Shown: one piece after another, positions 48,258-56,892 of the stretch
Layout of the letters: each line of letters begins with the position of its first letter
Numbering within the stretch: position 1 is the stretch's first letter
NCBI RefSeq assembly: GCF_020781835.1
Contig: NZ_JAJGNJ010000004.1
Coordinates: 62,001-126,000 of the forward strand
Source of the DNA: Microbacterium testaceum
Lineage (GTDB): Bacteria > Actinomycetota > Actinomycetes > Actinomycetales > Microbacteriaceae
DNA: 64,000 bases
Reading direction: 5' to 3'
Made by a program: the position numbers and the translations under genes
The notes under the pieces: generated by a model
Told to the model about the DNA's origin: nothing
The model's input: only the letters and a program-made list of their open reading frames with translations
Databases searched by the model: none

Positions 48258-50327
48258 TCAGACGTCGATGCGCTCGCGAGCCAGCCGGTCGCTGGAATCG
48301 ACGATGAACTCGCGGCGCGGCGCGACGTCGCTGCCCATGAGCAGGTCGAACACCTTCGCTGCTTCCTCGATATCACGCACCTGCACGCGGCGGAGGGTGC
48401 GGCCGGCGCGATCCATCGTCGTGGTCGCGAGCTGGTCGGCATCCATCTCGCCCAGACCCTTGTAGCGCTGGATCGGCTCCTGCCAGCGCTTGTTGGCCTT
48501 CTTGAGCTTGGCGAGCAGGCCGTGCAGTTCCTGCTCGCTGTAGGTGTAGATCGTCTCGTTCGGCTTGGAGCCCGGATTCATGACGATCACCCGATGCAGC
48601 GGCGGGACAGCCGCGAACACGCGGCCCGCCTCGACGAGAGGCCGCATGTAGCGGAAGAACAGCGTCAGCAGCAGGGTGCGGATGTGTGCGCCGTCGACAT
48701 CGGCGTCGCTCATCAGGATGATCTTGCCGTAGCGGGCGGCGTCGAGGTCGAACGAGCGCCCGGACCCGGCGCCGATGACCTGGATGATCGAGGCGCATTC
48801 GGCGTTGGACAGCATGTCGCTGATCGACGCCTTCTGCGTGTTGAGGATCTTGCCGCGGATGGGCAGCAGCGCCTGATAGGCGCTGTTGCGTGCGTCGCGC
48901 GCCGTGCCCAGCGCCGAGTTTCCCTCGACGATGAACAGCTCGGAGTCGGCGACGTCGTTGGAACGGCAATCGACGAGCTTCGACGGCAGCGACGAGGACT
49001 CCAGCGCGTTCTTGCGACGCTGCGTCTCTTTGTGGGTGCGCGCCGAGATGCGCGCCTTCATCTCGGAGACGACCTTCTCGAGCAGCAGGGCCGTCTGGGC
49101 CTTGTCGTCGCGCTTGGCGGATGCGAAGCGCTCGGTCAGTTCCTTGGCGACGACCTGGGACACGATCTGACGCACCGCGGGAGTGCCGAGGATCTCCTTG
49201 GTCTGTCCCTCGAACTGGGGCTCGGGGAGGCGGACCGTCAACACGGAGGTGAGACCGGCGAGGATGTCGTCCTTCTCGATCTTGTCATTGCCGACCTTGA
49301 GCTTGCGGGCGTTCTGCTCGACCTGCCCGCGCAGGATCTTCATGAGCCCCTGCTCGAAGCCCTGCTGATGTGTGCCGCCCTTGGGCGTGGCGATGATGTT
49401 CACGAACGACCGCGTCGTGGTGTCATAACCGGTTCCCCAGCGGACCGCGATGTCGACCTCGCACTCGCGGTGGACCTCGGTGGGCACCATCGAGCCACCG
49501 GGCTGCAGCACGGGAACCGTCTCGGTGAAGGTGCCCGTGCCGGTGAGGCGCCATGTGTCGGTGATGGCGGCGTCGGGGGCGAGGAAGTCGGCGAATTCGG
49601 AGATGCCGCCGTCGAACCGGTAGCTGGTCTCGACGGGTTCGTCTCCGCGCTCGTCGGCGATCACGATCTCCAAACCGGGAACGAGGAACGCGGTCTGTCG
49701 CGCGCGCTGGACGAGCTCATCGAAACCGAAGGAGGCGTCCTTGGTGAAGATCTGACGGTCGGCCCAGTATCGGATGCGGGTGCCGGTGACGCCGCGCGGG
49801 GCCTTGCCGGCGATGCGCAGTTCGCTGCTGCGTTCGAAAGGCGTGAACGCCGAGTCGGGGCCCGGGCCGGCGAAGACGCCGGGCTCGCCCCGGTGGAAGG
49901 ACATCGCGTAGGTCTTGCCGCCGCGATCCACCTCGACATCGAGGCGCTCGGAGAGGGCGTTGACCACCGACGCGCCGACACCGTGCAGACCGCCCGAGGC
50001 CGCGTACGAGCCGCCGCCGAACTTGCCTCCGGCGTGGAGCTTGGTGAAGACGACCTCGACTCCGGTGAGCCCCGTCCGGGGCTCGACATCGACCGGGATG
50101 CCGCGGGCGCGATCGCGCACTTCGACGCTGCCGTCGGCGTGCAGCACGATGTCGATGCGCGAGCCGTGGCCGGCGAGGGCCTCGTCGACGGAGTTGTCGA
50201 TGATCTCCCACAGGCAGTGCATGAGCCCGCGGGAGTCGGTGGAGCCGATGTACATGCCCGGGCGCTTGCGCACCGCTTCGAGTCCCTCGAGGACCTGGAG
50301 ATGATGGGCGGAATACTCGGATGTCAC
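48258..50327 (-). CDS. parE: DNA topoisomerase IV subunit B-type (GHKL ATPase)
   Basis: ATPase subunit that pairs with the A subunit. 689 residues from GTG 50327, after GGGAG. EYSAHHLQVLEGLEAVRKRPGMYIGS near 3-29, WEIIDNSVDEALAGHG near 40, SGGLHGVGASVVNALS near 103, the TOPRIM motif ELFIVEGNSALGTARDARN near 465-484 and LMSDADVDGAHIRTLLLT near 535. Gene order A-subunit, B-subunit (convergent) with DUF7455 is common in actinobacteria near sigA. Confidence 0.9.
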   Translation of the reverse strand: MTSEYSAHHLQVLEGLEAVRKRPGMYIGSTDSRGLMHCLWEIIDNSVDEALAGHGSRIDIVLHADGSVEVRDRARGIPVDVEPRTGLTGVEVVFTKLHAGGKFGGGSYAASGGLHGVGASVVNALSERLDVEVDRGGKTYAMSFHRGEPGVFAGPGPDSAFTPFERSSELRIAGKAPRGVTGTRIRYWADRQIFTKDASFGFDELVQRARQTAFLVPGLEIVIADERGDEPVETSYRFDGGISEFADFLAPDAAITDTWRLTGTGTFTETVPVLQPGGSMVPTEVHRECEVDIAVRWGTGYDTTTRSFVNIIATPKGGTHQQGFEQGLMKILRGQVEQNARKLKVGNDKIEKDDILAGLTSVLTVRLPEPQFEGQTKEILGTPAVRQIVSQVVAKELTERFASAKRDDKAQTALLLEKVVSEMKARISARTHKETQRRKNALESSSLPSKLVDCRSNDVADSELFIVEGNSALGTARDARNSAYQALLPIRGKILNTQKASISDMLSNAECASIIQVIGAGSGRSFDLDAARYGKIILMSDADVDGAHIRTLLLTLFFRYMRPLVEAGRVFAAVPPLHRVIVMNPGSKPNETIYTYSEQELHGLLAKLKKANKRWQEPIQRYKGLGEMDADQLATTTMDRAGRTLRRVQVRDIEEAAKVFDLLMGSDVAPRREFIVDSSDRLARERIDV

Positions 50328-50492
50328 GATCTCCCAGCGTAATCGCGGGCTCCGACATCGCCTTGCAGACACACGGCGCCGCGGGGTCGGCGTACGCGCA
50401 CAGCGAAATGTCACGCACACGCGGCATAGGGGAAACATCCCCGTGGTTCTATTGACAGACTCGCCCAACGACCACCGAGGAGGGCACCCGAG

Positions 50493-50714
50493 ATGACCAC
50501 TACGACTGCACCCGACGCGTCCGTCGTCCTCGACCACCGCCTGACGGCGGCGGATCGCTGTGACTCTTGCGGAGCGCAGGCCTACATCGCCGCCGAGGTC
50601 AACGGCAGCGAACTCCTGTTCTGCGCCCACCACGGGCGCAAGTACGAGGAGAAGCTCCGCAGCATCGCGACGTCGTGGCACGACGAGACCGCTCGTCTGC
50701 ACGCCGCCGACTGA
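50493..50714 (+). CDS. DUF7455 zinc-binding protein
   Basis: 73 residues. CDSCGAQAYIAAEVNGSELLFCAHHGRKYEEKL forms a short zinc knuckle with four potential ligands (CxxC plus CxHH). Strong ribosome-binding site GAGGAGGG upstream. A single small actinobacterial family member beside the topoisomerase B gene. Function unknown. Confidence 0.85.
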   Translation: MTTTTAPDASVVLDHRLTAADRCDSCGAQAYIAAEVNGSELLFCAHHGRKYEEKLRSIATSWHDETARLHAAD

Positions 50715-50725
50715 CCCGACTTCGT

Positions 50726-50774
50726 CCGAACGGGCTCCGGGCCGCTCTCACCGAGCGGAACGGGGCCCGTTCGG
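50726..50774. terminator. Bipartite hairpin between DUF7455 and the racemase gene
   Basis: CCGAACGGGC (50726-50735) with GCCCGTTCGG (50765-50774) outside, and CCGCTC (50742-50747) with GAGCGG (50753-50758) inside. The stop codon of the minus-strand racemase gene (50748-50750) lies in the inner loop. Could terminate both convergent transcripts. Confidence 0.6.
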
Positions 50775-51806
50775 CGTATAACGGCGGGGCACGCACGACG
50801 AGACGCGGAGCGCGATCTCCTCGCCGATCGTGTCGATGAGTTCGGCCAGGTCTGTCGCGGATGCCACGCCCTCACGTCCGAACACGGTCACCTCGTCACC
50901 CGGCTCGGCATCCGTCCACCCCTCGACGATCGACCACGTCGGCTCGATGGCCAGGACGCGGCGCGGGCCCCCGGGAGTCGCGACCGAGAAGCGACCCTGC
51001 AGCGCCGAGGGCAACCCGTGCAGGTGTCCGACATCCACCCGCACCGCGTCGGCGCCGACGGAGGTCACCGTCGCAGTGAGGGCGGAGATCGGCTCGATCC
51101 CGAGCTCGGGCTCGCCCGGCCCGCCGGCGGGGCGAATGCCGTACGAGAACGCCCCGACACGCACGAGATCTTCGCGGAACGACGCGCGGGCGAACCCGGC
51201 GGCACTGGCGGCGAGGTGCGACAAGCGGGGCGTGAGACCCGCCTCGACGGCCGCGTCGCGCGCAGCGAGGAAGATCTCTCGCGCGTCGTCGTCGTCGGCG
51301 TCCGAGGCCTCCGCGATGTGCGACCAGAGCCCTTCGAAGCGCGCGGTGCCCGCGGCCACGAGATCCGATAACCGCTCCAGGGCAGCGCCCCACCGCTCGG
51401 GACGGATGCCGTTGCGGTGCAAACCCGTGTCGATCTTGAGGTGCACCCGTGCGGGGGCGGCGGGAGTGGGAAGGGCCGCGAGATCGTCCAGGAGCGCCTC
51501 GTCGCCGATGCCCAGGTCGAGACCGGAGGCCACGCCCGCGGCGAGATCGTCGGCGCCGCCGAGGAGCCAGACGAAGATGCGCGCGTCGGGGCCGGCGACG
51601 GCACGGACCGCGCGGCCGGTCTCGACGTCGAACGCGCCGAACCAGCTGACGCCCTCGGCGGTCGCGCGGCGCACGATCTCGTCGATGCCGTGCGCGTACG
51701 CGTCGTCCTTGACGACGAGCATGTGCTGCGCGGGCGCGACGGCCTCGCGCACCCGCGTGAGGTTACGGGCGAAGGCGTCGAGGTCGACGCGGTACTCGAC
51801 GCTCAC
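50748..51806 (-). CDS. Alanine racemase-like protein, barrel intact but catalytic Tyr segment missing
   Basis: 352 residues from GTG 51806. The N-terminal PLP barrel is complete: catalytic Lys33 in LVVKDDAYAHGIDEIV (canonical VKADAYGHG), VHLKIDTGLHRNGI near 111, the WSHIAEAS (canonical THFA) near 151, RLSHLAASAAGF near 184, and RVGAFSYGIRP near 206. The C-terminal domain is short: the segment with SYG-Tyr and the MDQ substrate-binding motif, expected between about residues 238 and 282, is absent or rewritten (IEPTWS replaces MDQ), while the ending DTIGEEIALRVSSCVPRRY remains. GTGA overlap couples it to the upstream gene, which supplies exactly the missing parts. Ala racemase activity alone is doubtful. 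Confidence 0.82.
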   Translation of the reverse strand: MSVEYRVDLDAFARNLTRVREAVAPAQHMLVVKDDAYAHGIDEIVRRATAEGVSWFGAFDVETGRAVRAVAGPDARIFVWLLGGADDLAAGVASGLDLGIGDEALLDDLAALPTPAAPARVHLKIDTGLHRNGIRPERWGAALERLSDLVAAGTARFEGLWSHIAEASDADDDDAREIFLAARDAAVEAGLTPRLSHLAASAAGFARASFREDLVRVGAFSYGIRPAGGPGEPELGIEPISALTATVTSVGADAVRVDVGHLHGLPSALQGRFSVATPGGPRRVLAIEPTWSIVEGWTDAEPGDEVTVFGREGVASATDLAELIDTIGEEIALRVSSCVPRRYTPNGPRSAR

Positions 51807-52447
51807 GCGACTACCGTCCGCACGGCCCGGCCGCCGACGACGGCGACGATCTCTCCGGCGCTCCATCCCGTGGCATCCGTCCACTCCCCCAGCGAGGGGT
51901 GGCCCGCATCGGGGTCGCCGAAGAACACCACGTCGGAGCCGCGCAGGGGACGGGCGTCCTCGATGTCGACGACGCAGACGTCCATCGCGACGCGGCCGAC
52001 GATCCGGTGGCGGCGGCCCGAGATCGTCACGTCGGCGATGTTCCCGAGCGAGCGCACCACGCCCTGTGCGTAGCCGCCCGTCACCAGTGCCACCGAGGTG
52101 TCGCGGCTGGCGCGGTGGGTGTAGCCGTAGGAGACGCCCTCGCCGGTGAGAAGCGGCTTCGTCCCCAGCACGCGCCCGTGCAGCGAGAGCACCGGACGCG
52201 CGCGCAGGTCACCGCCCGGCAGGCCGAACAGGGTCGCCGCCTGGAGCTCATCGGCGTCCACATCGAGGGATGCCAGGACGGATGCCACCCAGTCCGCGCC
52301 GTGCCCCCAGGCGTCGACGGCGAGGACGTCGTCGGCGGGGCCGGCCGGTGTGAGCGCGGCATTCGCGCGTAGGTTCTGCTCGGACAATCGGGCCACAGGA
52401 GCCACTCCCCGCCCGGCGTCGGCACGGGCGGGAGGCGCGGAGGTCAC
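51803..52447 (-). CDS. Alanine racemase C-terminal-domain protein with vestigial barrel
   Basis: 214 residues from GTG 52447. Residues 20-60 look like a remnant of the racemase barrel (RLSEQNLRANAAL, then LAVDAWGHGADWVA), but the catalytic Lys is gone (AVDAWGHG in place of VKADAYGHG) and the rest of the barrel is deleted. The C-terminal racemase domain is good: Tyr107 in TGEGVSYGYTHRASRDT (SYG-Tyr of racemase), LVTGGYAQGVVRSLGN (GYADG) near 121, and RIVGRVAMDVCVVDIED (VGRVSMD) near 148. No Shine-Dalgarno sequence is visible; TAGTCT just upstream would make the mRNA leaderless. Overlaps the next gene (GTGA). A split racemase with the adjacent gene is my inference. Confidence 0.8.
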   Translation of the reverse strand: MTSAPPARADAGRGVAPVARLSEQNLRANAALTPAGPADDVLAVDAWGHGADWVASVLASLDVDADELQAATLFGLPGGDLRARPVLSLHGRVLGTKPLLTGEGVSYGYTHRASRDTSVALVTGGYAQGVVRSLGNIADVTISGRRHRIVGRVAMDVCVVDIEDARPLRGSDVVFFGDPDAGHPSLGEWTDATGWSAGEIVAVVGGRAVRTVVA

Positions 52448-52493
52448 GGCATCTAGACTATCCGGGTCCCCCGTCGCCGACCTCGGAGCGTCA

Positions 52494-53516
52494 ATGCCTC
52501 AGCAAGGTTTCTCCCTCGTGCCCCGCCTGCGCTATCTCGCCGGGCGCGCCCGCCGCATCGACGTCGGGTCGGTGATCGAGCGAGCGAGGGAGGCCTCGGC
52601 GCAGCACGGAAAGTCCCTCCCGCTCGTCGTGGCCGACATGCTGTACCAGGCGGGTGTGAAGAACGTCGGCTTCCAGGACTACATCGACTACGACTTCGCG
52701 ATCCTCAGCCCCGCCGAGCGCGCGACCTACATGACGCACCCCGTGTCCAACCAGATCTCGCAGAAGTACGACCACCCGGATTACCGCTACATCTTCCAGG
52801 ACAAGGTCGAGTTCGACCGTCGCTTCAGCGAGTTCCTGCGCCGTGACTGGATGGTCGTCGACGAGACGAATGCCGACGAGCTGCGCGCCTTCACCGAGCG
52901 GCTCGGCACCATCGTCACGAAGGAGCCCGTGGGCCAGGCCGGTACCGGTGTGCACCGGTACCACGCCGCCGAGGTCGAGGACTGGGCACAGTTCCACCGC
53001 GGTCTGCTCGAACGCGGCGAGATCCTCGTCGAAGAGGTCATCCGCCAGCACGACGACCTCGCGGCCGTCTGCCCGGGCACGGTCAACACCACGCGTGTCA
53101 CGGCGTTCTTCGATGGCGAGAAGACCCACATCCTGGCGATGGCCCAGAAGTTCGGCCGTGGCGCCGTCAGCGACCAGATGACCTTCGGCGGCTTCTACAC
53201 GATGCTCGACGAGAACGGCCACGCCCTCGGTGCGGGCTACGACTCGCACGGACACGTGCACGAGGTGCACCCCGACTCCGGCGTCCGCATCGGCGACTTC
53301 CAGCTGCCGATGATCGACGAGGTGAAGGAGTTCGTCGACCGCGTCGCCCGCGTGGTTCCCCAGGTGCAGTACGTCGGCTGGGACATCGTCGTGGGGCCGG
53401 ACGGTCCCGTCCTCGTGGAGGGCAACTGGGGCGCGGGCGTGTACGAGAACAAGCCCAGCGTCACCGGCATCCGCACCGGTCACAAGCCGCGCTACCGCGC
53501 CGCTATCGGTTTCTGA
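52494..53516 (+). CDS. Sugar-transfer-associated ATP-grasp protein
   Basis: 340 residues from ATG 52494, after GGAG. ATP-grasp fold: KYDHPDYRYIFQDKVEFDRRFSEFLRRDW near 83-111, GTIVTKEPVGQAGTGVHRY near 140, GEILVEEVIRQHDDLAAVCPGTVNTTRV near 176, and the metal/ATP end VGWDIVVGPDGPVLVEGNWGAG near 298. The sugar-transfer-associated ATP-grasp family typically joins a carboxylate to an amine near cell-surface polysaccharide genes. None of those genes is here; instead it diverges, 46 bases away, from the two racemase-like genes, suggesting ligation of an amino acid. Confidence 0.8.
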   Translation: MPQQGFSLVPRLRYLAGRARRIDVGSVIERAREASAQHGKSLPLVVADMLYQAGVKNVGFQDYIDYDFAILSPAERATYMTHPVSNQISQKYDHPDYRYIFQDKVEFDRRFSEFLRRDWMVVDETNADELRAFTERLGTIVTKEPVGQAGTGVHRYHAAEVEDWAQFHRGLLERGEILVEEVIRQHDDLAAVCPGTVNTTRVTAFFDGEKTHILAMAQKFGRGAVSDQMTFGGFYTMLDENGHALGAGYDSHGHVHEVHPDSGVRIGDFQLPMIDEVKEFVDRVARVVPQVQYVGWDIVVGPDGPVLVEGNWGAGVYENKPSVTGIRTGHKPRYRAAIGF

Positions 53517-53525
53517 CGTCCGGAT

Positions 53526-53567
53526 GCCGAAAAGGCCCGCCCCGGGATCGGGGCGGGCCTTTTCGGC
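53526..53567. terminator. Bidirectional hairpin between ATP-grasp and CofE-like genes
   Basis: GCCGAAAAGGCCCGCCCC (53526-53543), loop GGGATC, GGGGCGGGCCTTTTCGGC (53550-53567): perfect 18-base stem with A/T tracts on both sides. Serves the convergent genes. Confidence 0.85.
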
Positions 53568-53575
53568 GTGTGGTT

Positions 53576-54274
53576 TCAGGCGGCGCGGACGATGCCGAGC
53601 GGCGTGGACTCGTGTCCCTGACCGAGCGGGTTGTCCTTGAGGATCGCGACGAGGCGCTTCTCACCGGCCTTGTCCATCGTGGAGCCGAGGATGTTGCCAC
53701 CCAAGTCGTTGATGTCGACGACGGCGACCTCGAGGTCGATGCCGAGCAGGGCCTTCAGGTGCGTTGCGACCTCGCGCGGACGCTCCGGTCCGAGGACCAC
53801 GGCCTGGTTGTACGGCGGGATGGTTCCCTTGGTGGGGCCGTCGATCGCGCGGGCCTTGTCTCCTGCGATGCGGTAGAAGTCGCCCTTGCGTCCGAACGCC
53901 TTCGTCACGGCCGAAACGGCCGCGGCGAAGAGGATGCGCGGGGTGCCGCACTCTCGCAGCGCCATCTCCATCGTCTCGGGCATACCGAGTCCGATGCCGT
54001 AGGGCGTACGGGTGACGTACTTCGACAGGAACAGCGCGAGCTTGCGCGGCTTGATGCTGTCGAGCTTGTACGAACGGCCCTGCGTGATCGCGACGATCTT
54101 CTCGGTGACGAACAGCAGGTCGCCCGGCTGGACGGCATCCTTCGCGTACTCGAGGATGAACGCGTCGAGGTCGTCGCCGGGCATGACCACGCGCGTCCGG
54201 ATCGGGATGCGCGCGAAGGTCGTGCCCTCGACGGAGACGGTGAGTGCCTTGCCGGCGTTGGCCTGACCGCTCAT
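53576..54274 (-). CDS. CofE-like (coenzyme F420-0:L-glutamate ligase family) protein
   Basis: 232 residues. [48 protein letters not shown] near residues 21-68 matches the N-terminal half of the CofE fold, including the EKIVA loop. The second half is divergent, with [15 protein letters not shown] in place of the usual GTP/metal-site DVTG region. Start ATG 54274 overlaps the sigA stop (ATGA), so it is probably co-translated with sigA. No other F420 biosynthesis gene is in the window; a gamma-glutamyl or other amino-acid ligase is possible. Confidence 0.78.
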   Translation of the reverse strand: MSGQANAGKALTVSVEGTTFARIPIRTRVVMPGDDLDAFILEYAKDAVQPGDLLFVTEKIVAITQGRSYKLDSIKPRKLALFLSKYVTRTPYGIGLGMPETMEMALRECGTPRILFAAAVSAVTKAFGRKGDFYRIAGDKARAIDGPTKGTIPPYNQAVVLGPERPREVATHLKALLGIDLEVAVVDINDLGGNILGSTMDKAGEKRLVAILKDNPLGQGHESTPLGIVRAA

Positions 54275-55590
54275 TCGAGGTAGTCCCGGAGCGACTGCGA
54301 CCGGCTGGGGTGCCGGAGCTTGGCCATCGTCTTCGACTCGATCTGGCGGATGCGCTCGCGCGTCACGCCGAAGGTGTCGCCGATCTGGTCGAGGGTCTTG
54401 GGCTGACCGTCGCCGAGACCGAAGCGCATGCGGATGACGCCGGCCTCGCGCTCGCTGAGCGAGTCGAGAAGCGACTCCAGCTGACGCTGCAGCATCGTGA
54501 AGCCCACCGCGTCGGCCGGAACGACCGCCTCGGTGTCCTCGATCAGGTCACCGAACTCGCTGTCGCCGTCCTCGCCGAGCGGCGTGTGGAGGGAGATGGG
54601 CTCGCGGCCGTACTTCTGAACCTCGATGACCTTCTCGGGCGTCATGTCGAGTTCGCGGCTGAGCTCTTCGGGCGTGGGTTCGCGACCGAGGTCCTGCAGC
54701 ATCTGGCGCTGGACGCGGGCGAGCTTGTTGATGACCTCGACCATGTGCACCGGGATGCGGATCGTGCGGGCCTGGTCGGCCATGGCGCGCGTGATCGCCT
54801 GGCGGATCCACCACGTGGCGTACGTGGAGAACTTGAAGCCCTTGGTGTAGTCGAACTTCTCCACCGCACGGATGAGGCCGAGGTTGCCCTCCTGAATCAG
54901 GTCGAGGAACTGCATGCCACGCCCGGTGTAGCGCTTGGCGAGCGAGACGACCAGACGAAGGTTGGCGCCGAGCAGGTGACTCTTCGCGCGCTGACCGTCA
55001 CGGGCCACCCACTGCAGGTCGAGACCGAGCTGGCTCGTCTTCTCGGCCGCCGACATGTTCGACAGCTTCTCTTCGGCGAACAGACCCGCCTCGATGCGCA
55101 TGGCGAGCTCGACCTCTTCGGCCGCGTTCAGCAGCGGGACTTTACCGATCTGCTTGAGGTAGTCCTTGACCGGATCGGCGGTCGCGCCGGTGATCTGCGT
55201 CGAGTAGACGGGGACGTCGTCCTCGTCGCTCGAGGAGATGACGATCGCGCCGGTGGGCAGCGCCTCGGTCGGCGCCGCCGGGGTCTCGTCGTCGTCGTCG
55301 GTGTCGTCGTCGGCCTTCTTCGCCGCGGGCTTGGAGGTGTCGTCGTCGTCGGTGTCGTCGTCGGAGTCGTCCGCGACCTCGATCTCTTCGTCGAGGTCTT
55401 CCTCGATGTCTTCCTCGTCGAGGTCGTCCTCGGCCTTGGTCTTCGACTTCGCCTTGGCCGGCGTCGCCTTGCCCTTGGCGGGGGCCTTCTTGGCCGCGGT
55501 CTTCTTCGACGCGGTCGTGGTCTCCTCCGCGGTGTCGAGGTCGGTGTCCTTCTCACTGCGGGAGCGGGTCTTGGTGTTCGTGCCTGCCAC
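54271..55590 (-). CDS. sigA: Primary sigma factor SigA (RpoD/HrdB type)
   Basis: Housekeeping sigma subunit. 439 residues. Residues 1-125 are a charged low-complexity region (Lys/Ala repeats, then long Asp/Glu runs), typical of actinobacterial SigA. Region 1.2 starts at [26 protein letters not shown]; region 2.3-2.4 is [24 protein letters not shown] near 275; region 4.2 is [33 protein letters not shown] at the C-terminus. 290 bases of upstream intergenic DNA hold the probable promoter. Confidence 0.97.
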   Translation of the reverse strand: MAGTNTKTRSRSEKDTDLDTAEETTTASKKTAAKKAPAKGKATPAKAKSKTKAEDDLDEEDIEEDLDEEIEVADDSDDDTDDDDTSKPAAKKADDDTDDDDETPAAPTEALPTGAIVISSSDEDDVPVYSTQITGATADPVKDYLKQIGKVPLLNAAEEVELAMRIEAGLFAEEKLSNMSAAEKTSQLGLDLQWVARDGQRAKSHLLGANLRLVVSLAKRYTGRGMQFLDLIQEGNLGLIRAVEKFDYTKGFKFSTYATWWIRQAITRAMADQARTIRIPVHMVEVINKLARVQRQMLQDLGREPTPEELSRELDMTPEKVIEVQKYGREPISLHTPLGEDGDSEFGDLIEDTEAVVPADAVGFTMLQRQLESLLDSLSEREAGVIRMRFGLGDGQPKTLDQIGDTFGVTRERIRQIESKTMAKLRHPSRSQSLRDYLE

Positions 55591-55880
55591 GTTTCGCCTT
55601 TCACCGGGAACGTACGTTGCACGGCCGCCGGTCGTTCTCGGACACTAGTAAGACCCTTGTCAAGTCCGATCCTGTGGAGCGGGCTCCAGGTTCGGCCGAC
55701 AACGGGTCAGGTTCTTCATTGTCTCACATCCGGGGCGCGGGACTTGACGCGCACCGGGCATCTATGCGTATGCAACGGATTCGCCGGTCGACGTATTCCT
55801 CGACGTCCCGGGGATCAGTCCGCTCTGCCTCCCCCGCGTCGGTTCTGATGGCGGCGGTATCCGTGCTCGCGTGCGGGAGC
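55591..55880. other. Intergenic region upstream of sigA
   Basis: 290 bases without a convincing gene. On the strand reading toward sigA there is GGACTTGACAAGGGTC and TTACTAGTGT, but no good -10 at the usual 17-base spacing. A small palindrome TGGAGC-GG-GCTCCA lies near 55675. PAC2 reads away from this point on the same strand, so it is the end of one unit and the start of another. Confidence 0.4.
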
Positions 55881-56807
55881 TCAGCCCATGCGTCCGCGGC
55901 GGTCGTCGTCGCCGGGACGGGTCGCGAGGAATCGTTCGAGCTCGGCGGCCAGTTCGTCCGCACTCGGGAGGTCGCCCGTGTGAATGATCGGGGTCGCCTG
56001 CGTGGAGCCCGCCATATAGGCGTCGTACCGCTCCTCGAGACCCTGCAGCATCCGGGTGAGCTCGTCGCTGCCCTCAACCTGCTCGGCGACCTTGCTCACG
56101 AACTCCCGGTTCTCTTCGCGCAGCACCTCGCCCGAGAAGACCAGACCCGTCGCGACGGTCAAGCTGTCGAGTGCGGCGAGAGTGGCCGCCGGGTACTCGG
56201 TGTCGCCGAGATAGTGAGGGACGAGCAGAGCGAATCCGGCCACCTTGGCCCCGGCTTCGGCGAACCGGTATTCGAGGAGGTGACCGACCGTCGAGGGCAC
56301 GTGGGTGTGCGGACGCCAGACCGAGTGGGCCTCGGCGAGGTCGGCGCGGGTACCGCTGACGGTCGTGCCGATCGGCCGCGTGTGGGGCACGGGCATGGGG
56401 ATCGCGTGCACCCAGGTGACCGACGACACCTGCAGGCCGGCGCTGAGTTCGAGGACGCTCTCCACGAAGGCCTCCCAGAGGAAGTCCGGCTCGTATCCCG
56501 CCAGTAGGAGGAACGGGTGGCCGAGCGAGTCGTGGGCGAGCGACAGCTCGAGACGCGGCGGGCGGTAGTCGGTGAGGTGATCCTCGACGAACGTGATGAG
56601 CGGTCGCCGCGCGCGGTAGTCGAGCAGCGTGTCGTTGTCGAAGACGACGACGGGGTGGGGCTCGAGGTCGTCGCGGAAGTACTCCACCAGGCGGGCCACG
56701 GCGCCCCCGGCGTCGGTGAACCCGGTCAGCGCGATGACGAGCGGGAGCCCGGACGGCACCGGCGGCGCGGCGGGAGCGCGGTCGTACAGCGGCGCGGGAT
56801 ACGGCAT
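55881..56807 (-). CDS. PAC2 family protein
   Basis: 308 residues. SGLPLVIALTGFTDAGGAVARLVEYF near 19-44 and VVVFDNDTLLDYRARRPLITF near 53-73, then SVTWVHAIPMPVPHTRPIGTTVSG near 129 match the actinobacterial PAC2 (proteasome assembly chaperone-like) family. In mycobacteria a relative lies near pepA/sigA in similar order. Function in bacteria is uncertain. Its 5' end is 85 bases from the divergent pepA gene. Confidence 0.88.
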   Translation of the reverse strand: MPYPAPLYDRAPAAPPVPSGLPLVIALTGFTDAGGAVARLVEYFRDDLEPHPVVVFDNDTLLDYRARRPLITFVEDHLTDYRPPRLELSLAHDSLGHPFLLLAGYEPDFLWEAFVESVLELSAGLQVSSVTWVHAIPMPVPHTRPIGTTVSGTRADLAEAHSVWRPHTHVPSTVGHLLEYRFAEAGAKVAGFALLVPHYLGDTEYPAATLAALDSLTVATGLVFSGEVLREENREFVSKVAEQVEGSDELTRMLQGLEERYDAYMAGSTQATPIIHTGDLPSADELAAELERFLATRPGDDDRRGRMG

Positions 56808-56892
56808 ACGTCCACTCTACGAGCCGCTCCGGACACGGCGGCGGCGGAGCGTCCCGCTTCTAGCGAACACCCGCGAACCTAGGATGGAAGCT

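Noticed and set aside
44546..48442. A 1298-codon minus-strand open frame across the topoisomerase A gene
   Set aside because: Same artefact; covers the opposite strand of a conserved topoisomerase gene and a phosphatase gene.
45599..50327. gyrA and gyrB
   Set aside because: The pair lies near sigA with DUF7455, away from dnaA/recF, and the A subunit has a shortened C-terminal pinwheel; topoisomerase IV type is the better call, though not proven.
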